NCBI GenBank assembly: GCA_905213895.1
Contig: CAJMKE010000014.1
Span: 1 to 64,000, forward strand
Source of the DNA: an uncultured Alistipes sp.
GTDB lineage: Bacteria > Bacteroidota > Bacteroidia > Bacteroidales > Rikenellaceae
DNA: 64,000 bases
Direction of reading: 5' to 3'
Part shown: in pieces, positions 34,591-43,739 of the stretch
Position numbering within the stretch: position 1 is the first letter of the stretch
How the letters are laid out: the number at the start of each line of letters is the position of its first letter
The notes under the pieces: generated by a model
Seen by the model: only the letters and a program-made list of their open reading frames with translations
Told to the model about the DNA's origin: nothing
Databases searched by the model: none
Program-made: the position numbers and the translations under genes

Positions 34591-35361
34591 AACGATAATC
34601 AGTTCCACTCCCGCGTCCTCGACGATTTTGCGCATCTCGGGAGAAACGCCGTCGTCGGTGATGATTATATCGACGTCTTCGAGCGTCGCGATGCGTCCGA
34701 AGCCGTGCTGACCGAATTTGGACGAGTCGGCGAGAACCACCGTCTTCGACGAGGCAGCCATCATCTTGTGCGACAACTGCGCCTCCTCTATCGTGGAGGT
34801 CGTAACGCCCAAATCGGGGTCGATGCCGTCCACGCCGACGAAGAACTTCGAGCAGACCATGTCGGTCAGCGTATGGCTCGCATTCTCGCCGAGCGTGGCG
34901 AACGACTTCTTGTAGACGCGACCGCCCAACTGCTCGACCTGAATATTGTCCATCTCGTTGAGCAGTGCCGACACTTTCAGGAACGGCGTTACGACGTTGA
35001 GCGTCTTCGACGGCATCGTCGAGCGAATCTCCTCAGCCAGAGCGTAGGTCGTCGAGCCTGCCGAAATCATAATCGAGTCGTTGTCGGCGATGAGTTGCGC
35101 CGCACGCACCGCGATACGTCGTTTCGCCTCGCGGTTGAGCGAACTCTTGGTCATCAGGTCGCGGTCGGCAATATGCGGATTGGCACGCCGCGCGCTGCCG
35201 TGAACCTTATAGAGCAAACCCTTGCTCTCCAAAATCTTGACGTCCTTGCGAATCGTAACCTTCGTAACTTTCAGTTCGTCGGCGACGTCGGTGATACGGA
35301 TGAACCCGAACTTGTCGAGTTTGTCGAGAATATACTTGTGTCTTTCTGCGATGCTTAACAT
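34588..35361 (-). CDS. DeoR/GlpR-family transcriptional regulator
   Basis: A 257-residue repressor-type protein. N-terminal winged helix-turn-helix (RITDVADELKVTKVTIRKDVKILESKGLLYKVHG) and a C-terminal sugar-phosphate-sensing domain with the conserved DSIMISAGSTTYALAEEI and DGIDPDLGVTTSTIEEA blocks. Such regulators usually respond to a phosphorylated sugar. The gene is followed upstream in the same direction by two secreted phosphate-ester hydrolases, though a direct link is only inferred. Confidence 0.88.
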   Translation of the reverse strand: MLSIAERHKYILDKLDKFGFIRITDVADELKVTKVTIRKDVKILESKGLLYKVHGSARRANPHIADRDLMTKSSLNREAKRRIAVRAAQLIADNDSIMISAGSTTYALAEEIRSTMPSKTLNVVTPFLKVSALLNEMDNIQVEQLGGRVYKKSFATLGENASHTLTDMVCSKFFVGVDGIDPDLGVTTSTIEEAQLSHKMMAASSKTVVLADSSKFGQHGFGRIATLEDVDIIITDDGVSPEMRKIVEDAGVELIIV

Positions 35362-35415
35362 AATGCTTTACTATAAAGTCTTTTTAGTCCTTAACGTCGT
35401 TTGAGGACAATTCTT

Positions 35416-36555
35416 TTACCACAATGCTATTTTGAGCGGTTTACGACCCGTGAAGCAGTTCGTGAACTCGACCTCCGTACCCTGCGGCAGGTCGATGCGC
35501 ACCGCCTTGTGCGGATATAGCACCACCGGATTCATGTGCCACGTGAAAAGCGTGCGGAACTCGATGTCGGAATTGTTCGTTATCTCGACAACACCCTTTT
35601 TCGCATTGATAATCCGCACTTTCAACGACGCCCGCACCAATTTTTCGAGCCACTCGGCGTCGCCGGCGAGTTTCCGGTCGAAAAACGCCACGATGCGTCC
35701 GGCGAACATCGCCTCCCGCACCGACTCGACCGTATACTCCTTGGCGAACACCAGCGTCATCGGACGCATGCTGTCGCCGTATTCGTATGACGACGGATTG
35801 TGAATATCGGTATTGGCTGTCATCGGCAGTTTGTACTCGTCGAACCAGTCGAGAACTTTCGGGTACCACTCCTTGTTATTGAATATCTCGACGGCGTGGA
35901 TGCGTCCCTCCTTAATCAGCCTCTTTTGGAGGTCGAACATGTCGCACTTCTTGTCGGGCCAGCCGGGATGGTTCCACTGAATGAAGGCTCCCTGTTTCTC
36001 GGCAGCCTCGAAATCGAGCATCTCGGTTTCGCGTATCGGAATACGCTTGTTACGCTTGTCGCGAATCTCCTTGCCCGACGCATCCTTCACGTAGCGGTCT
36101 TCGTGGAAGACGTTGCAGTCGGTCAGGAACAGCGCGTTCATGTGTCCGAACGGCTTGGTGCGGGTGATTTCGGCACCCTGAATCACGAGCAGACCGAATT
36201 TGTCGCCCTCCTTTTTGGCGAGTTTGTAGGGCAGATTATAGTCTTTGAGCATGATTCCCTTGGTACTGTGTACACCGATATGTTCGGTCATGGCAATCAC
36301 GTCCAGTCCGTCATGCCATGCCTCGCGGACACGTCCGACCGGATAGACCTGCGCATCGGCGAAAACCGTGTGCATGTGGAAGTCGCATTTGAGCGTCAGA
36401 TACCCGTCCACGTCGGGAATCGAAATCACGCGGCGCAGAGCCGGTTTGAGTTCGTAGCAGAACACGCGGTCGTCCGAATTCTCGGGCGGCGGTGCGGCGA
36501 ATGCCGCAATGGCGGCAAGTCCGAACGAAAGGCAGAGAACGAATGTTTTTTTCAT
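35416..36555 (-). CDS. Secreted PHP-domain phosphodiesterase (Sb-PDE type)
   Basis: A 379-residue protein with a signal peptide (MKKTFVLCLSFGLAAIAAFA) and a PHP metal-dependent phosphoesterase domain. Metal-binding motifs include KCDFHMHTVFADA, MTEHIGVHS, the GAEIT strand and the late TANTDIH motif. It resembles the Sphingobium phosphodiesterase family that acts on phosphodiesters outside the cytoplasm. It lies 35 bp after the histidine-phosphatase gene on the same strand, so the two are probably co-expressed. Confidence 0.82.
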   Translation of the reverse strand: MKKTFVLCLSFGLAAIAAFAAPPPENSDDRVFCYELKPALRRVISIPDVDGYLTLKCDFHMHTVFADAQVYPVGRVREAWHDGLDVIAMTEHIGVHSTKGIMLKDYNLPYKLAKKEGDKFGLLVIQGAEITRTKPFGHMNALFLTDCNVFHEDRYVKDASGKEIRDKRNKRIPIRETEMLDFEAAEKQGAFIQWNHPGWPDKKCDMFDLQKRLIKEGRIHAVEIFNNKEWYPKVLDWFDEYKLPMTANTDIHNPSSYEYGDSMRPMTLVFAKEYTVESVREAMFAGRIVAFFDRKLAGDAEWLEKLVRASLKVRIINAKKGVVEITNNSDIEFRTLFTWHMNPVVLYPHKAVRIDLPQGTEVEFTNCFTGRKPLKIALW

Positions 36556-36590
36556 GGTTTTCCTTTATTTTTCAGGGACTTTAAGCGATT

Positions 36591-37907
36591 TTATTTCAAT
36601 CCGTTGAAATCGGGCGTGTAGAGCGGCTGTTCGGCGAGAATCTTGTCGTACAGCGCCTTGACGTCCTTCCAGTGGTAGTAGGGCTTCACGTCGCTTTCGA
36701 GCGGGAAATCCAACTCCTCCTCGTTGAGCAACTGTTTCACCAGCACGTCGCCCGTCTTCGGGTTGCGGTAGAATATCCATTGGAGGTTGCATGCCATCGG
36801 GATGTCGAACGAGTGCCACTTCTCCTCGATACGCTCCATCGACGGAGCCTTTTCGCTCCAATTTTTCAGGCGCATCGAGTTGAACAGACCCATGAACACG
36901 CCGTCGTGTCCGAAACGCAGCGTAACGGCAGGCACTCCGGCAGCGACCTTCTTGTCGGCTTCGTCGATGAAGTTTTTGAGCAGTTTCGCCGACACCCAGT
37001 CGAGGAATCCGCCGCCCGTTCCCGAAGGACCCTTTTCGTAGTAGAAGATGGCGTTGATAAGCCGCCACCAACTGTACTGTTCGTCCGGAGTGAACAGGTC
37101 GAGATAGTCCTCCTCCGAAGGGGTGTTGGGTGTATTGATAGCCACTTTCCAGAGGTTGAACACGAAGTCGTAGGGGCGTTCGATATTCGCGCCGAAATCG
37201 GGTGCGAACAGCGAATCGAGGATGCGCCTGTTGTCGATGATTTCGCGGCGGAACGCATACCACTCGTCCACCCACGGACCTACCGGATAGCGGTACTCGT
37301 CGATATGGTCGGAGAGAGCCGGAATGTTGTCCTTGTAGTAAGGGTTGAGGTACGGCATGTATATCGAGCCGGTATCGGTCGTCAAATCCATGTGCGGGTC
37401 GTGGCGCAGCAGTTCGCCCGTGAAGGCGAACATGCTTATAAGGCAGCGCGGCACGGTTGTCGAGACGGCGAAAACCTCGGGCTTGCTGCGGAAAATCTCG
37501 GGATAGGTCTCGTACATGCGCTTCGCGATAGCCACATGCTGCTCCTGACCGAGAGCCGAGAGGTCGCCCGCACGTCCCTGGCACACCTCGGCGGTGCGCA
37601 GCAGGCGTCCGTAGACATCCTCGCCGAGCGGCGTGAGTTTGCCTGCGTCGTGTCCTTCGGCGAAGACTTTCAATACGCTGTCGAACTTGTGATTGCGCAG
37701 GATGTAACGCGAGCCGTGGCGACCGTAGTGCGAAATGTAGAACGGTTTGTAGCCCTTCGGAACTGGCGTCTGCTCGGCGAATTCGGTCGGATAGAGGCGG
37801 TACTCGCCGCGCGCCTTGGTGAGGTCTGCGAGAATCTCGTCGCGAATCTGTCCGACGGAAACAGCCGAAACAGCCGTTGCAAAAGCAAGAATAATCAGTT
37901 TTTTCAT
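36591..37907 (-). CDS. Secreted histidine-type acid phosphatase, MINPP/phytase-like
   Basis: A 438-residue protein with a cleavable signal peptide (MKKLIILAFATAVSAVSVGQ). The branch-2 histidine phosphatase signature RHGSR (63-67, within ISHYGRHGSRYIL) carries the phospho-accepting His, and a distal HD pair (RFGHDGVFMG, about residue 330) provides the proton donor. Bacteroidota homologues hydrolyse inositol polyphosphates. Substrate here is inferred. The MINPP-type HAE is not seen; HDG replaces it, closer to phytase-type HD. Confidence 0.82.
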   Translation of the reverse strand: MKKLIILAFATAVSAVSVGQIRDEILADLTKARGEYRLYPTEFAEQTPVPKGYKPFYISHYGRHGSRYILRNHKFDSVLKVFAEGHDAGKLTPLGEDVYGRLLRTAEVCQGRAGDLSALGQEQHVAIAKRMYETYPEIFRSKPEVFAVSTTVPRCLISMFAFTGELLRHDPHMDLTTDTGSIYMPYLNPYYKDNIPALSDHIDEYRYPVGPWVDEWYAFRREIIDNRRILDSLFAPDFGANIERPYDFVFNLWKVAINTPNTPSEEDYLDLFTPDEQYSWWRLINAIFYYEKGPSGTGGGFLDWVSAKLLKNFIDEADKKVAAGVPAVTLRFGHDGVFMGLFNSMRLKNWSEKAPSMERIEEKWHSFDIPMACNLQWIFYRNPKTGDVLVKQLLNEEELDFPLESDVKPYYHWKDVKALYDKILAEQPLYTPDFNGLK

Positions 37908-37941
37908 AAGCGGTTATTTAAGTTTTTTCAATTAAATTCAA

Positions 37942-37988
37942 TTAAAGTCCTTAAGGACTTTAAGGTCCTTAAGGTCGTTAGGGTTTAC
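37942..37988. repeat. Class K nonamer array
   Basis: Five units between the polA stop and the phosphatase start, ending 6 bp from polA. Confidence 0.85.
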
Positions 37989-37993
37989 AGCGG

Positions 37994-40924
37994 CTAATGC
38001 GCTTCGAGCCAGTTGCGACCGACGCCGCAATCGACTATCAGAGGCACTGTGAGCGACGCCGCGCCCTCCATAGCCTCGCGGACGATACGTTCGACGCGCT
38101 CGCGCTCCGACGCAAGCATATCCACAACGATTTCGTCGTGAACCTGCAAGATTATCCGCGACCCTATCCCCTCCTCGCGGAACCGTCGCGCAACCTCAAT
38201 CATCGCTATCTTCATGATGTCCGCCGCACCGCCCTGTATCGGGGCGTTGATGGCGTTGCGCTCGGCAAGCCCGCGGGCATTGACGTTGCGCGAGTTTATG
38301 TCGTTCAGGTAGCGGCGGCGTCCGAACAGCGTCGTAACGTAGCCGTCGCGGCGCGCCTGCCCGGTAACCCGCTCCATATACTCCTTCACCTTCGGATACG
38401 ACGCGAAGTAGCCGTCTATCAACGCTTTCGCCTCGCTGCGCGGGATGTCGAGACGCTGGCTCAAACCGAAAGCCGAGATACCGTAGATGATACCGAAATT
38501 GGCGGTCTTGGCGCGCCGCCGCTCCTCGGAGGTAACCTCGTCTATCGGCTTGCCGAAAATCTTCGCCGCCGTCGCGGCATGGATGTCCTCGCCGTGCATG
38601 AAGGCTTCGCGCAGCGACTCGTCGCCGCTCAGATGAGCCATAATCCTCAACTCGACCTGCGAATAGTCCGCCGAAAGGAGCAGATGTCCGTCGTCGCTCG
38701 GGATGAAGGCTTCGCGAATCGGGCGTCCTATCTGTTCGCGCACCGGAATGTTTTGGAGATTCGGGTTGGCGGACGACAGACGACCCGTAGCCGTAACAGC
38801 CTGATTGTAGGATGTATGTATATGCCCCGTAACCGGATTCACCAGCAGCGGCAGGGCGTCGACGTATGTCGAAAGCAGTTTCTTGACGCCGCGGTATTGC
38901 AGTATCAAATCGACGATTTCGTACTGGTGGGCAAACCCCTGCAAGTACTCCTCGTCGGTGCAGAACTGCTTGGTTTTGGTCATTTTGGGCTTCTCGGCGA
39001 TACGCATCCTGGCGAACAGCACCTCGCCCAACTGGCGGCTCGAATTGACGTTGAGCGTCGGTTCGCCCGCCGCGTCGCGAATCTTCGTTTCGAGAGCCGA
39101 CAACTGCTCCGAGAGCGATGCCGAGTAGTGCGCCAGCGACGCACTGTCGATACGCACGCCCGTCCACTCCATATCGGCGAGAACGTCGATGAGCGGCTCC
39201 TCGATGCGCTCGTACAACTCCATCTGACCTTCGCGCCCGACCATCGGACGCAGCGTGCGGTAGAGTTGCAGCGTGATGTCGGCATCCTCGGCGGCGTATT
39301 CGGCGACGCGCTCCACGCCGACCATATCCATCGACAGTTGCTTCGCGCCGCGACCTATCAGAGCCGTGATTTCGATTGGAGTGTAGTGGAGGTAGCGTTC
39401 CGCCAGCACATTCATTCCGTGGCGCGATTCGGGGTCAAGCAGGTAGTGCAGCAGCATCGTATCGAACTTTCTGCCGCGCACCTCGATGCCGGCAGCCCGC
39501 AGAAAAAGGATGTCGAACTTCATGTTCTGTCCGATTTTCGCGATTTTCTCGTCGGCAAACAGCGGACGCAGCATCGCGACATACGTTTTCTCCACCTCGT
39601 CGCGGCTCATGCCGTCGTGCGCCGCGAACGGGACGTACCACGCCTCGTGGGGTTCGACGGCGACCGACAGACCCACGATTCTGTCGCGGAACATGTCGAA
39701 TCCCGTAGTTTCCAAGTCGAAGCAGAACTCGCCGTAGCCGCTCACCCGCTCTATCATCGTGCGCAGCGCGTCGGCATCGCGCACGATACGGTAGTCGTGA
39801 GCGACGGTTTCGGCGGTGAGCATCGGGGATTCAGGGGAGGGGGAGTTTTCCTCCGCTTCATCCTCCTTAGGGTCCTTAAAGTCCTTAGGGTCTTTAAGGT
39901 CGTTAGGGACTTTTTCTTCGGCGGCTGCGGGTTCTCCGAAGTCGAACAGCGAACCCTGCCCCGCCATGGCTGCCTTGTGCGATGCCGCCGCTTTGGCGCG
40001 CGACATATTCGCCAACTGGTACTGGTCAGCCTGCTTGGGAACGCTCAAATCCTCGGCGGGAGCGAGATTGGCGAGGTCGGCTGCGAACGCCTTGAAATCG
40101 AGTTCGGCGAAGAGCGCGCGCAGCGCATCTATCTTCGGCGGACACACCGTGAGGTTCGCCTCGTCGAACTCAATCGGCACATCCAGTCTGATTGTCGTAA
40201 GTTCTTTTGCCAGACGCAGTCTGTCGACCGATGCGGCGATATTCGCACCCGTCTTGCCGCCTATTTCAGCCGCATTCTCTATGATATTCTCGACGCTGCC
40301 CCACTTTCCTACGAGTTTGCACGCACCCTTTTCGCCGATGCCCTGCACCCCGGGGATATTGTCCGACGCATCGCCCCACAGAGCGAGTATGTCGCGTACC
40401 AGAATCGGGTCGTCGATACCGTATTTCGCACGTATGGCGTCCGCATCGACGATTTCGATACCGTCGCCCTTCTGCTTGTATATCTTGCGGTTATCGCCGA
40501 CGAGTTGTCCGTAGTCCTTGTCGGGCGTAACCATGTAGACGTCGTAGCCCGCCTCCGCGCCGCGGAAAGCGAAAGTGCCGATAACGTCGTCCGCCTCGAA
40601 GCCCTCGACTTCGAGAATCGGGATGCACATCGCCTCGACGATGCGTTTGACGTAGGGAACAGACAATATGATGTCTTCCGGCGTGTCGGGGCGGTTAGCC
40701 TTGTACTCCGGATAGATGTCCTTGCGGAACGAGCCGCCCTTCGGGTCGAACGCCACTCCCAGCAGGTCGGGATGCTCGCGCTTCTGGATGTCGCGCAGGA
40801 ATTTCGTGAAGCCGAACACGATAGAGGTATTCATGCCGGCACGGTTCCGCATCGGTCGCCCCAGAAAGGCATAGTAGTATTTGAAAATCAATGCGTAGGC
40901 ATCGACCAGAAAAAGTTTTTTCAT
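37994..40924 (-). CDS. polA: DNA polymerase I
   Basis: A 976-residue three-domain enzyme for Okazaki-fragment maturation and repair. The 5' nuclease domain (about 1-290) has DGIEIVDADAIRAKYG and GDASDNIPGVQGIGEKGA; the 3'-5' exonuclease domain (about 385-575) keeps the acidic residues of FDLETTGFD and NMKFDILFL; the polymerase domain has DYSQVELRIMAHLSGD, the O-helix RRRAKTANFGIIYGIS and QVHDEIVVDM. Length exceeds the usual 930 because the linker between the two nuclease domains (about 290-385) is expanded; part of it (about residues 338-354, VPNDLKDPKDFKDPKED) is encoded by an in-frame class K nonamer array. Confidence 0.96.
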   Translation of the reverse strand: MKKLFLVDAYALIFKYYYAFLGRPMRNRAGMNTSIVFGFTKFLRDIQKREHPDLLGVAFDPKGGSFRKDIYPEYKANRPDTPEDIILSVPYVKRIVEAMCIPILEVEGFEADDVIGTFAFRGAEAGYDVYMVTPDKDYGQLVGDNRKIYKQKGDGIEIVDADAIRAKYGIDDPILVRDILALWGDASDNIPGVQGIGEKGACKLVGKWGSVENIIENAAEIGGKTGANIAASVDRLRLAKELTTIRLDVPIEFDEANLTVCPPKIDALRALFAELDFKAFAADLANLAPAEDLSVPKQADQYQLANMSRAKAAASHKAAMAGQGSLFDFGEPAAAEEKVPNDLKDPKDFKDPKEDEAEENSPSPESPMLTAETVAHDYRIVRDADALRTMIERVSGYGEFCFDLETTGFDMFRDRIVGLSVAVEPHEAWYVPFAAHDGMSRDEVEKTYVAMLRPLFADEKIAKIGQNMKFDILFLRAAGIEVRGRKFDTMLLHYLLDPESRHGMNVLAERYLHYTPIEITALIGRGAKQLSMDMVGVERVAEYAAEDADITLQLYRTLRPMVGREGQMELYERIEEPLIDVLADMEWTGVRIDSASLAHYSASLSEQLSALETKIRDAAGEPTLNVNSSRQLGEVLFARMRIAEKPKMTKTKQFCTDEEYLQGFAHQYEIVDLILQYRGVKKLLSTYVDALPLLVNPVTGHIHTSYNQAVTATGRLSSANPNLQNIPVREQIGRPIREAFIPSDDGHLLLSADYSQVELRIMAHLSGDESLREAFMHGEDIHAATAAKIFGKPIDEVTSEERRRAKTANFGIIYGISAFGLSQRLDIPRSEAKALIDGYFASYPKVKEYMERVTGQARRDGYVTTLFGRRRYLNDINSRNVNARGLAERNAINAPIQGGAADIMKIAMIEVARRFREEGIGSRIILQVHDEIVVDMLASERERVERIVREAMEGAASLTVPLIVDCGVGRNWLEAH
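39863..39911. repeat. Class K nonamer array inside the polA reading frame
   Basis: Five units that on the coding strand read GACCTTAAA, GACCCTAAG, GACTTTAAG and similar, each giving Asp-X-Lys. They lie in the variable linker and do not shift the frame. Confidence 0.93.
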
Positions 40925-40935
40925 GGTACAATTAT

Positions 40936-41092
40936 AAGGTCTTTAAAGTCTTTAAGGTCGTTAAAGTCCTTAAAGACTCTAATTTTCTCCTGTAAACCGC
41001 CACCCTGCAACCCGCCTGTGCGGGGGACTTTGGGGAGGGGTGTTTTTTCTTTAAAGTCTTTAAGGTCGTTAAAGTCCTTAAAGACTCTATTC
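40936..41092. repeat. Two class K arrays flanking a family G hairpin
   Basis: Arrays at 40936-40982 and 41053-41092 have nearly the same unit order, suggesting duplication; between them is CCCGCCTGTGCGGGGGACTT (about 41016-41035). The gap lies between queD and polA. Confidence 0.85.
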
Positions 41093-41542
41093 ATTCTCTT
41101 CCGCAAACCACTCCGCATACGACGTCGCCGTCTCGTGCAGGCGCAGCGAGTGCAGACGCACGGTAGCGGGCAGTGCAGCACGCAGGCGCGCCGCGAAGTC
41201 GCACAGCATGTTCTCGCACGTCGGCTGGTAATCGACCAATATCACGTTGCGGAACTCGCCGCCGAGCGTCGAGGCGATACGCTCGCTCTCCGGCGTGCGG
41301 CGCATCACGAACGAATGGTCGAGCCGGTCCACTATTTCGCTGCCGACGATGCGTTTCAAATCGCCGAAATCCATCACCATGCCCCGTTTCGGGTCGTCCT
41401 CGCGCTCCGACGGAGTGCCGGCGACCGTAACGAACAGACGGTAGGAATGCCCGTGGATTTCGCGGCATTTGCCGTCGTAGCCCGCGAGGGCATGAGCCGA
41501 CTCGAACGCAAACTCCTTTGTAAGTCTTATCACCGAAGCCAT
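41087..41542 (-). CDS. queD: 6-carboxytetrahydropterin synthase (6-pyruvoyl-tetrahydropterin synthase family)
   Basis: A 151-residue tunnelling-fold enzyme. Zinc-binding histidines appear in FESAHAL and in EIHGHSYRL, the catalytic Cys in DGKCREIHGH, and the substrate glutamate in RLHETATSYAEW. QueD makes 6-carboxytetrahydropterin for queuosine synthesis; other que genes are not in the window, so a folate or biopterin role cannot be excluded. It lies 9 bp after the Lrp-type regulator gene. Confidence 0.88.
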   Translation of the reverse strand: MASVIRLTKEFAFESAHALAGYDGKCREIHGHSYRLFVTVAGTPSEREDDPKRGMVMDFGDLKRIVGSEIVDRLDHSFVMRRTPESERIASTLGGEFRNVILVDYQPTCENMLCDFAARLRAALPATVRLHSLRLHETATSYAEWFAEENE

Positions 41543-41551
41543 GCCGCCGCC

Positions 41552-42025
41552 CTATTTGTCGAGATAATCGATATACGGCTCGCGCTGGAACGACTCGTCG
41601 AGCGAAATGTAGGTCTCGGTGGACGAGACACCCGGGATGCGGCGTATTCCGTCGGTTATGACGTGCATCAGATGCTCGTTGTTCACGCAGTAGAGTTTCA
41701 CCATCATCGTATAGTTTCCGGTGATGAAGTGGCACTCGACGACCTCGTGGATATGCTTGATTTTCTCGACCACGGCAACCGTCGTCATCGGGTCCTTGAT
41801 GCGGATGTAGACGAATGCGCAGACGTCGAATCCGAGCATCTTCGGGTTCACCGACAGATGGCTGCCGAGAACGATTCCCGAATCTTCGAGTTTCTTTATG
41901 CGCTGGTGTATCGCCGCACCCGAGATGCCGCATTCGCGGGCGATTTCGAGGAACGGCATGCGCGCATTCTTGACCAGAAACCGAAGTATCTTGCGGTCGA
42001 TAGCGTCCAAGTTGATTTTTGACAT
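41552..42025 (-). CDS. Lrp/AsnC-family transcriptional regulator
   Basis: A 157-residue protein: N-terminal HTH (DAIDRKILRFLVKNARMPFLEIARECGISGAAIHQRIKKLE) and a C-terminal RAM/Lrp_AsnC ligand domain with ECHFITGNYTMMVKLYC. Such regulators sense amino acids. Its neighbour two genes upstream is kbl (threonine/glycine metabolism), so amino-acid control is plausible but unproven. Confidence 0.92.
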   Translation of the reverse strand: MSKINLDAIDRKILRFLVKNARMPFLEIARECGISGAAIHQRIKKLEDSGIVLGSHLSVNPKMLGFDVCAFVYIRIKDPMTTVAVVEKIKHIHEVVECHFITGNYTMMVKLYCVNNEHLMHVITDGIRRIPGVSSTETYISLDESFQREPYIDYLDK

Positions 42026-42047
42026 AAAATTTATAGTTTATATACTG

Positions 42048-43667
42048 TTAATATTCATCCGGTAAAATAACTGCTACGTCACTCGGCGGATAAAGCGAAC
42101 CAAAACATTTGTATCCGAATACAGGATTGCCCTGCTTGTCGATAAAAACATTGACATCACCGATTTTCACATCACCTATACCGCCATTGGAAAAACTTCC
42201 GGCAAAGTCATATTCGAACGGAATCACCGTCTTGCCCTTTTTGTCGATATAACCCCATTTACCGTTGCGGCAAACTCCCGCCAAACCGTTTCTGAAATAA
42301 TAAACGTAGTCGTATTCAGCAGGTATCACCACTTTTCCGCTTCGGTTCACGAATCCGTACTTCCCGTCGAATCTGACAACAGTCATATTTCCCGTAAAAT
42401 TATGGCACATTTCATACTCGACAGGGACAACAACCCGTCCTTTCCTGTCGACAATACCGCACCTGCCGTCCTTCTCCACTTCTAAAAATCCTCTCCGGCA
42501 GTACATATCGCTGATATAATCGTATTCGCAAGGCACAATCATTTTGCCGTCATTATTCACCACACCTCTCCTGCCGTTTTTCCGGACTTCGAACATCCCT
42601 TTTTCCAGACATTCGATACGTTCGTATTCCATAGGCAGCACCGTCTTGCCCGACAAATCGACCAAACCCCATCTGTCCGTCATACAAACCGACAACAACG
42701 TTTCATCGTTGGAAATTATATTTACGTCTTTGTATTCGCATGGCAATATCTCTCTGCCGGCGAAATCCAGCATACCCATTTTTCCGTCGCGCTCGACCAA
42801 AATACCGTTGCTGTTCGCTTTTTTGGCTTTGTATTCGGGAAATATCTTCTTGCCGTCGAAATTCAACATCTCGACTTCGTCGTCAAGTTGGATATAAATG
42901 CCATATTCATCCGCCCATACACGGTCGTATATACACGGTACAATCTCGTTGTTGTGCGCATCCCTGAACCCGTACATATACCGGAATATCTTTGTCTCAT
43001 GGTATTTCGCAACCTCGAAAACGCCCTGTGATGCATAACATCCGGATGTAAATATAATGTAATCGCTTAAAGGGATAACCGTTTCTCCGCGAACGTTCAG
43101 TATTCCGTATTTTCTGTCCTCGGTGGAAACGACGAACAAGTCGGAAGCAACTTTACAACGCTTGCAGCAGCGGTATATGAACGGAATCACGGTTTTTCCG
43201 TTCACGTCGATTGCACCCCACTTGCCGTTCAGCGACGCTGCGGCGAAGCACCTGTCCAACTCGACGAAATTATTCTTATTATTATAATTGTTCGGCGGAT
43301 TGAACTCGAAATGTTCGTCGTAGACGCACGGTATAATCTCCTCGCCCCCTACCGTGCGGTACCCCCACTTGCCGTTGATTTTCACGGAGAGATAACGGTT
43401 GTCGTTATCCATGTAGCAATCCTCGTAGATTAACGGCACTACCTCGTTTCCGCGATTGTCCACATATCCGCACCTGCCGTCCTTCTTCACTTTGGCACGG
43501 AAATTACGGAATACGAAAACCTCGTCGTAAATCTTCGTTTTTTCGGCAATATTTCCGGAGTTCTGTTTTGCAGTCTTTTCGGCGGTACGTGCATTCACGC
43601 GACCGATGCCGACGGACAATATGCCCGCCAGAATCATCAGAGCAAAAATGTATGGTTTACCGTTCAT
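42048..43667 (-). CDS. WG-repeat secreted or membrane-anchored protein
   Basis: A 539-residue protein with an N-terminal signal or anchor (MNGKPYIFALMILAGILSVG) and about 14 WG-type beta repeats, each of the form NGKWGYIDKKGKTVIPFEYD (for example GRCGYVDNRGNEVVPLIYE, GKWGAIDVNGKTVIPFIY, DRWGLVDLSGKTVLPMEYE). Such proteins are predicted beta-propeller-like scaffolds with no known reaction. The gene is clearly AT-richer and uses different codons (AAT, AAA, ATA) from its neighbours, suggesting transfer. The start at 43667 places the hydrophobic segment at the N-terminus; the longer frame adds a non-conserved basic piece. Confidence 0.85.
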   Translation of the reverse strand: MNGKPYIFALMILAGILSVGIGRVNARTAEKTAKQNSGNIAEKTKIYDEVFVFRNFRAKVKKDGRCGYVDNRGNEVVPLIYEDCYMDNDNRYLSVKINGKWGYRTVGGEEIIPCVYDEHFEFNPPNNYNNKNNFVELDRCFAAASLNGKWGAIDVNGKTVIPFIYRCCKRCKVASDLFVVSTEDRKYGILNVRGETVIPLSDYIIFTSGCYASQGVFEVAKYHETKIFRYMYGFRDAHNNEIVPCIYDRVWADEYGIYIQLDDEVEMLNFDGKKIFPEYKAKKANSNGILVERDGKMGMLDFAGREILPCEYKDVNIISNDETLLSVCMTDRWGLVDLSGKTVLPMEYERIECLEKGMFEVRKNGRRGVVNNDGKMIVPCEYDYISDMYCRRGFLEVEKDGRCGIVDRKGRVVVPVEYEMCHNFTGNMTVVRFDGKYGFVNRSGKVVIPAEYDYVYYFRNGLAGVCRNGKWGYIDKKGKTVIPFEYDFAGSFSNGGIGDVKIGDVNVFIDKQGNPVFGYKCFGSLYPPSDVAVILPDEY

Positions 43668-43739
43668 CACTTTCCTTTTTAAGTTATTGTAAGGTAACGC
43701 GGACAAAACCCGCCGCAAAACCCGCCGTTTCCTTGCCGC

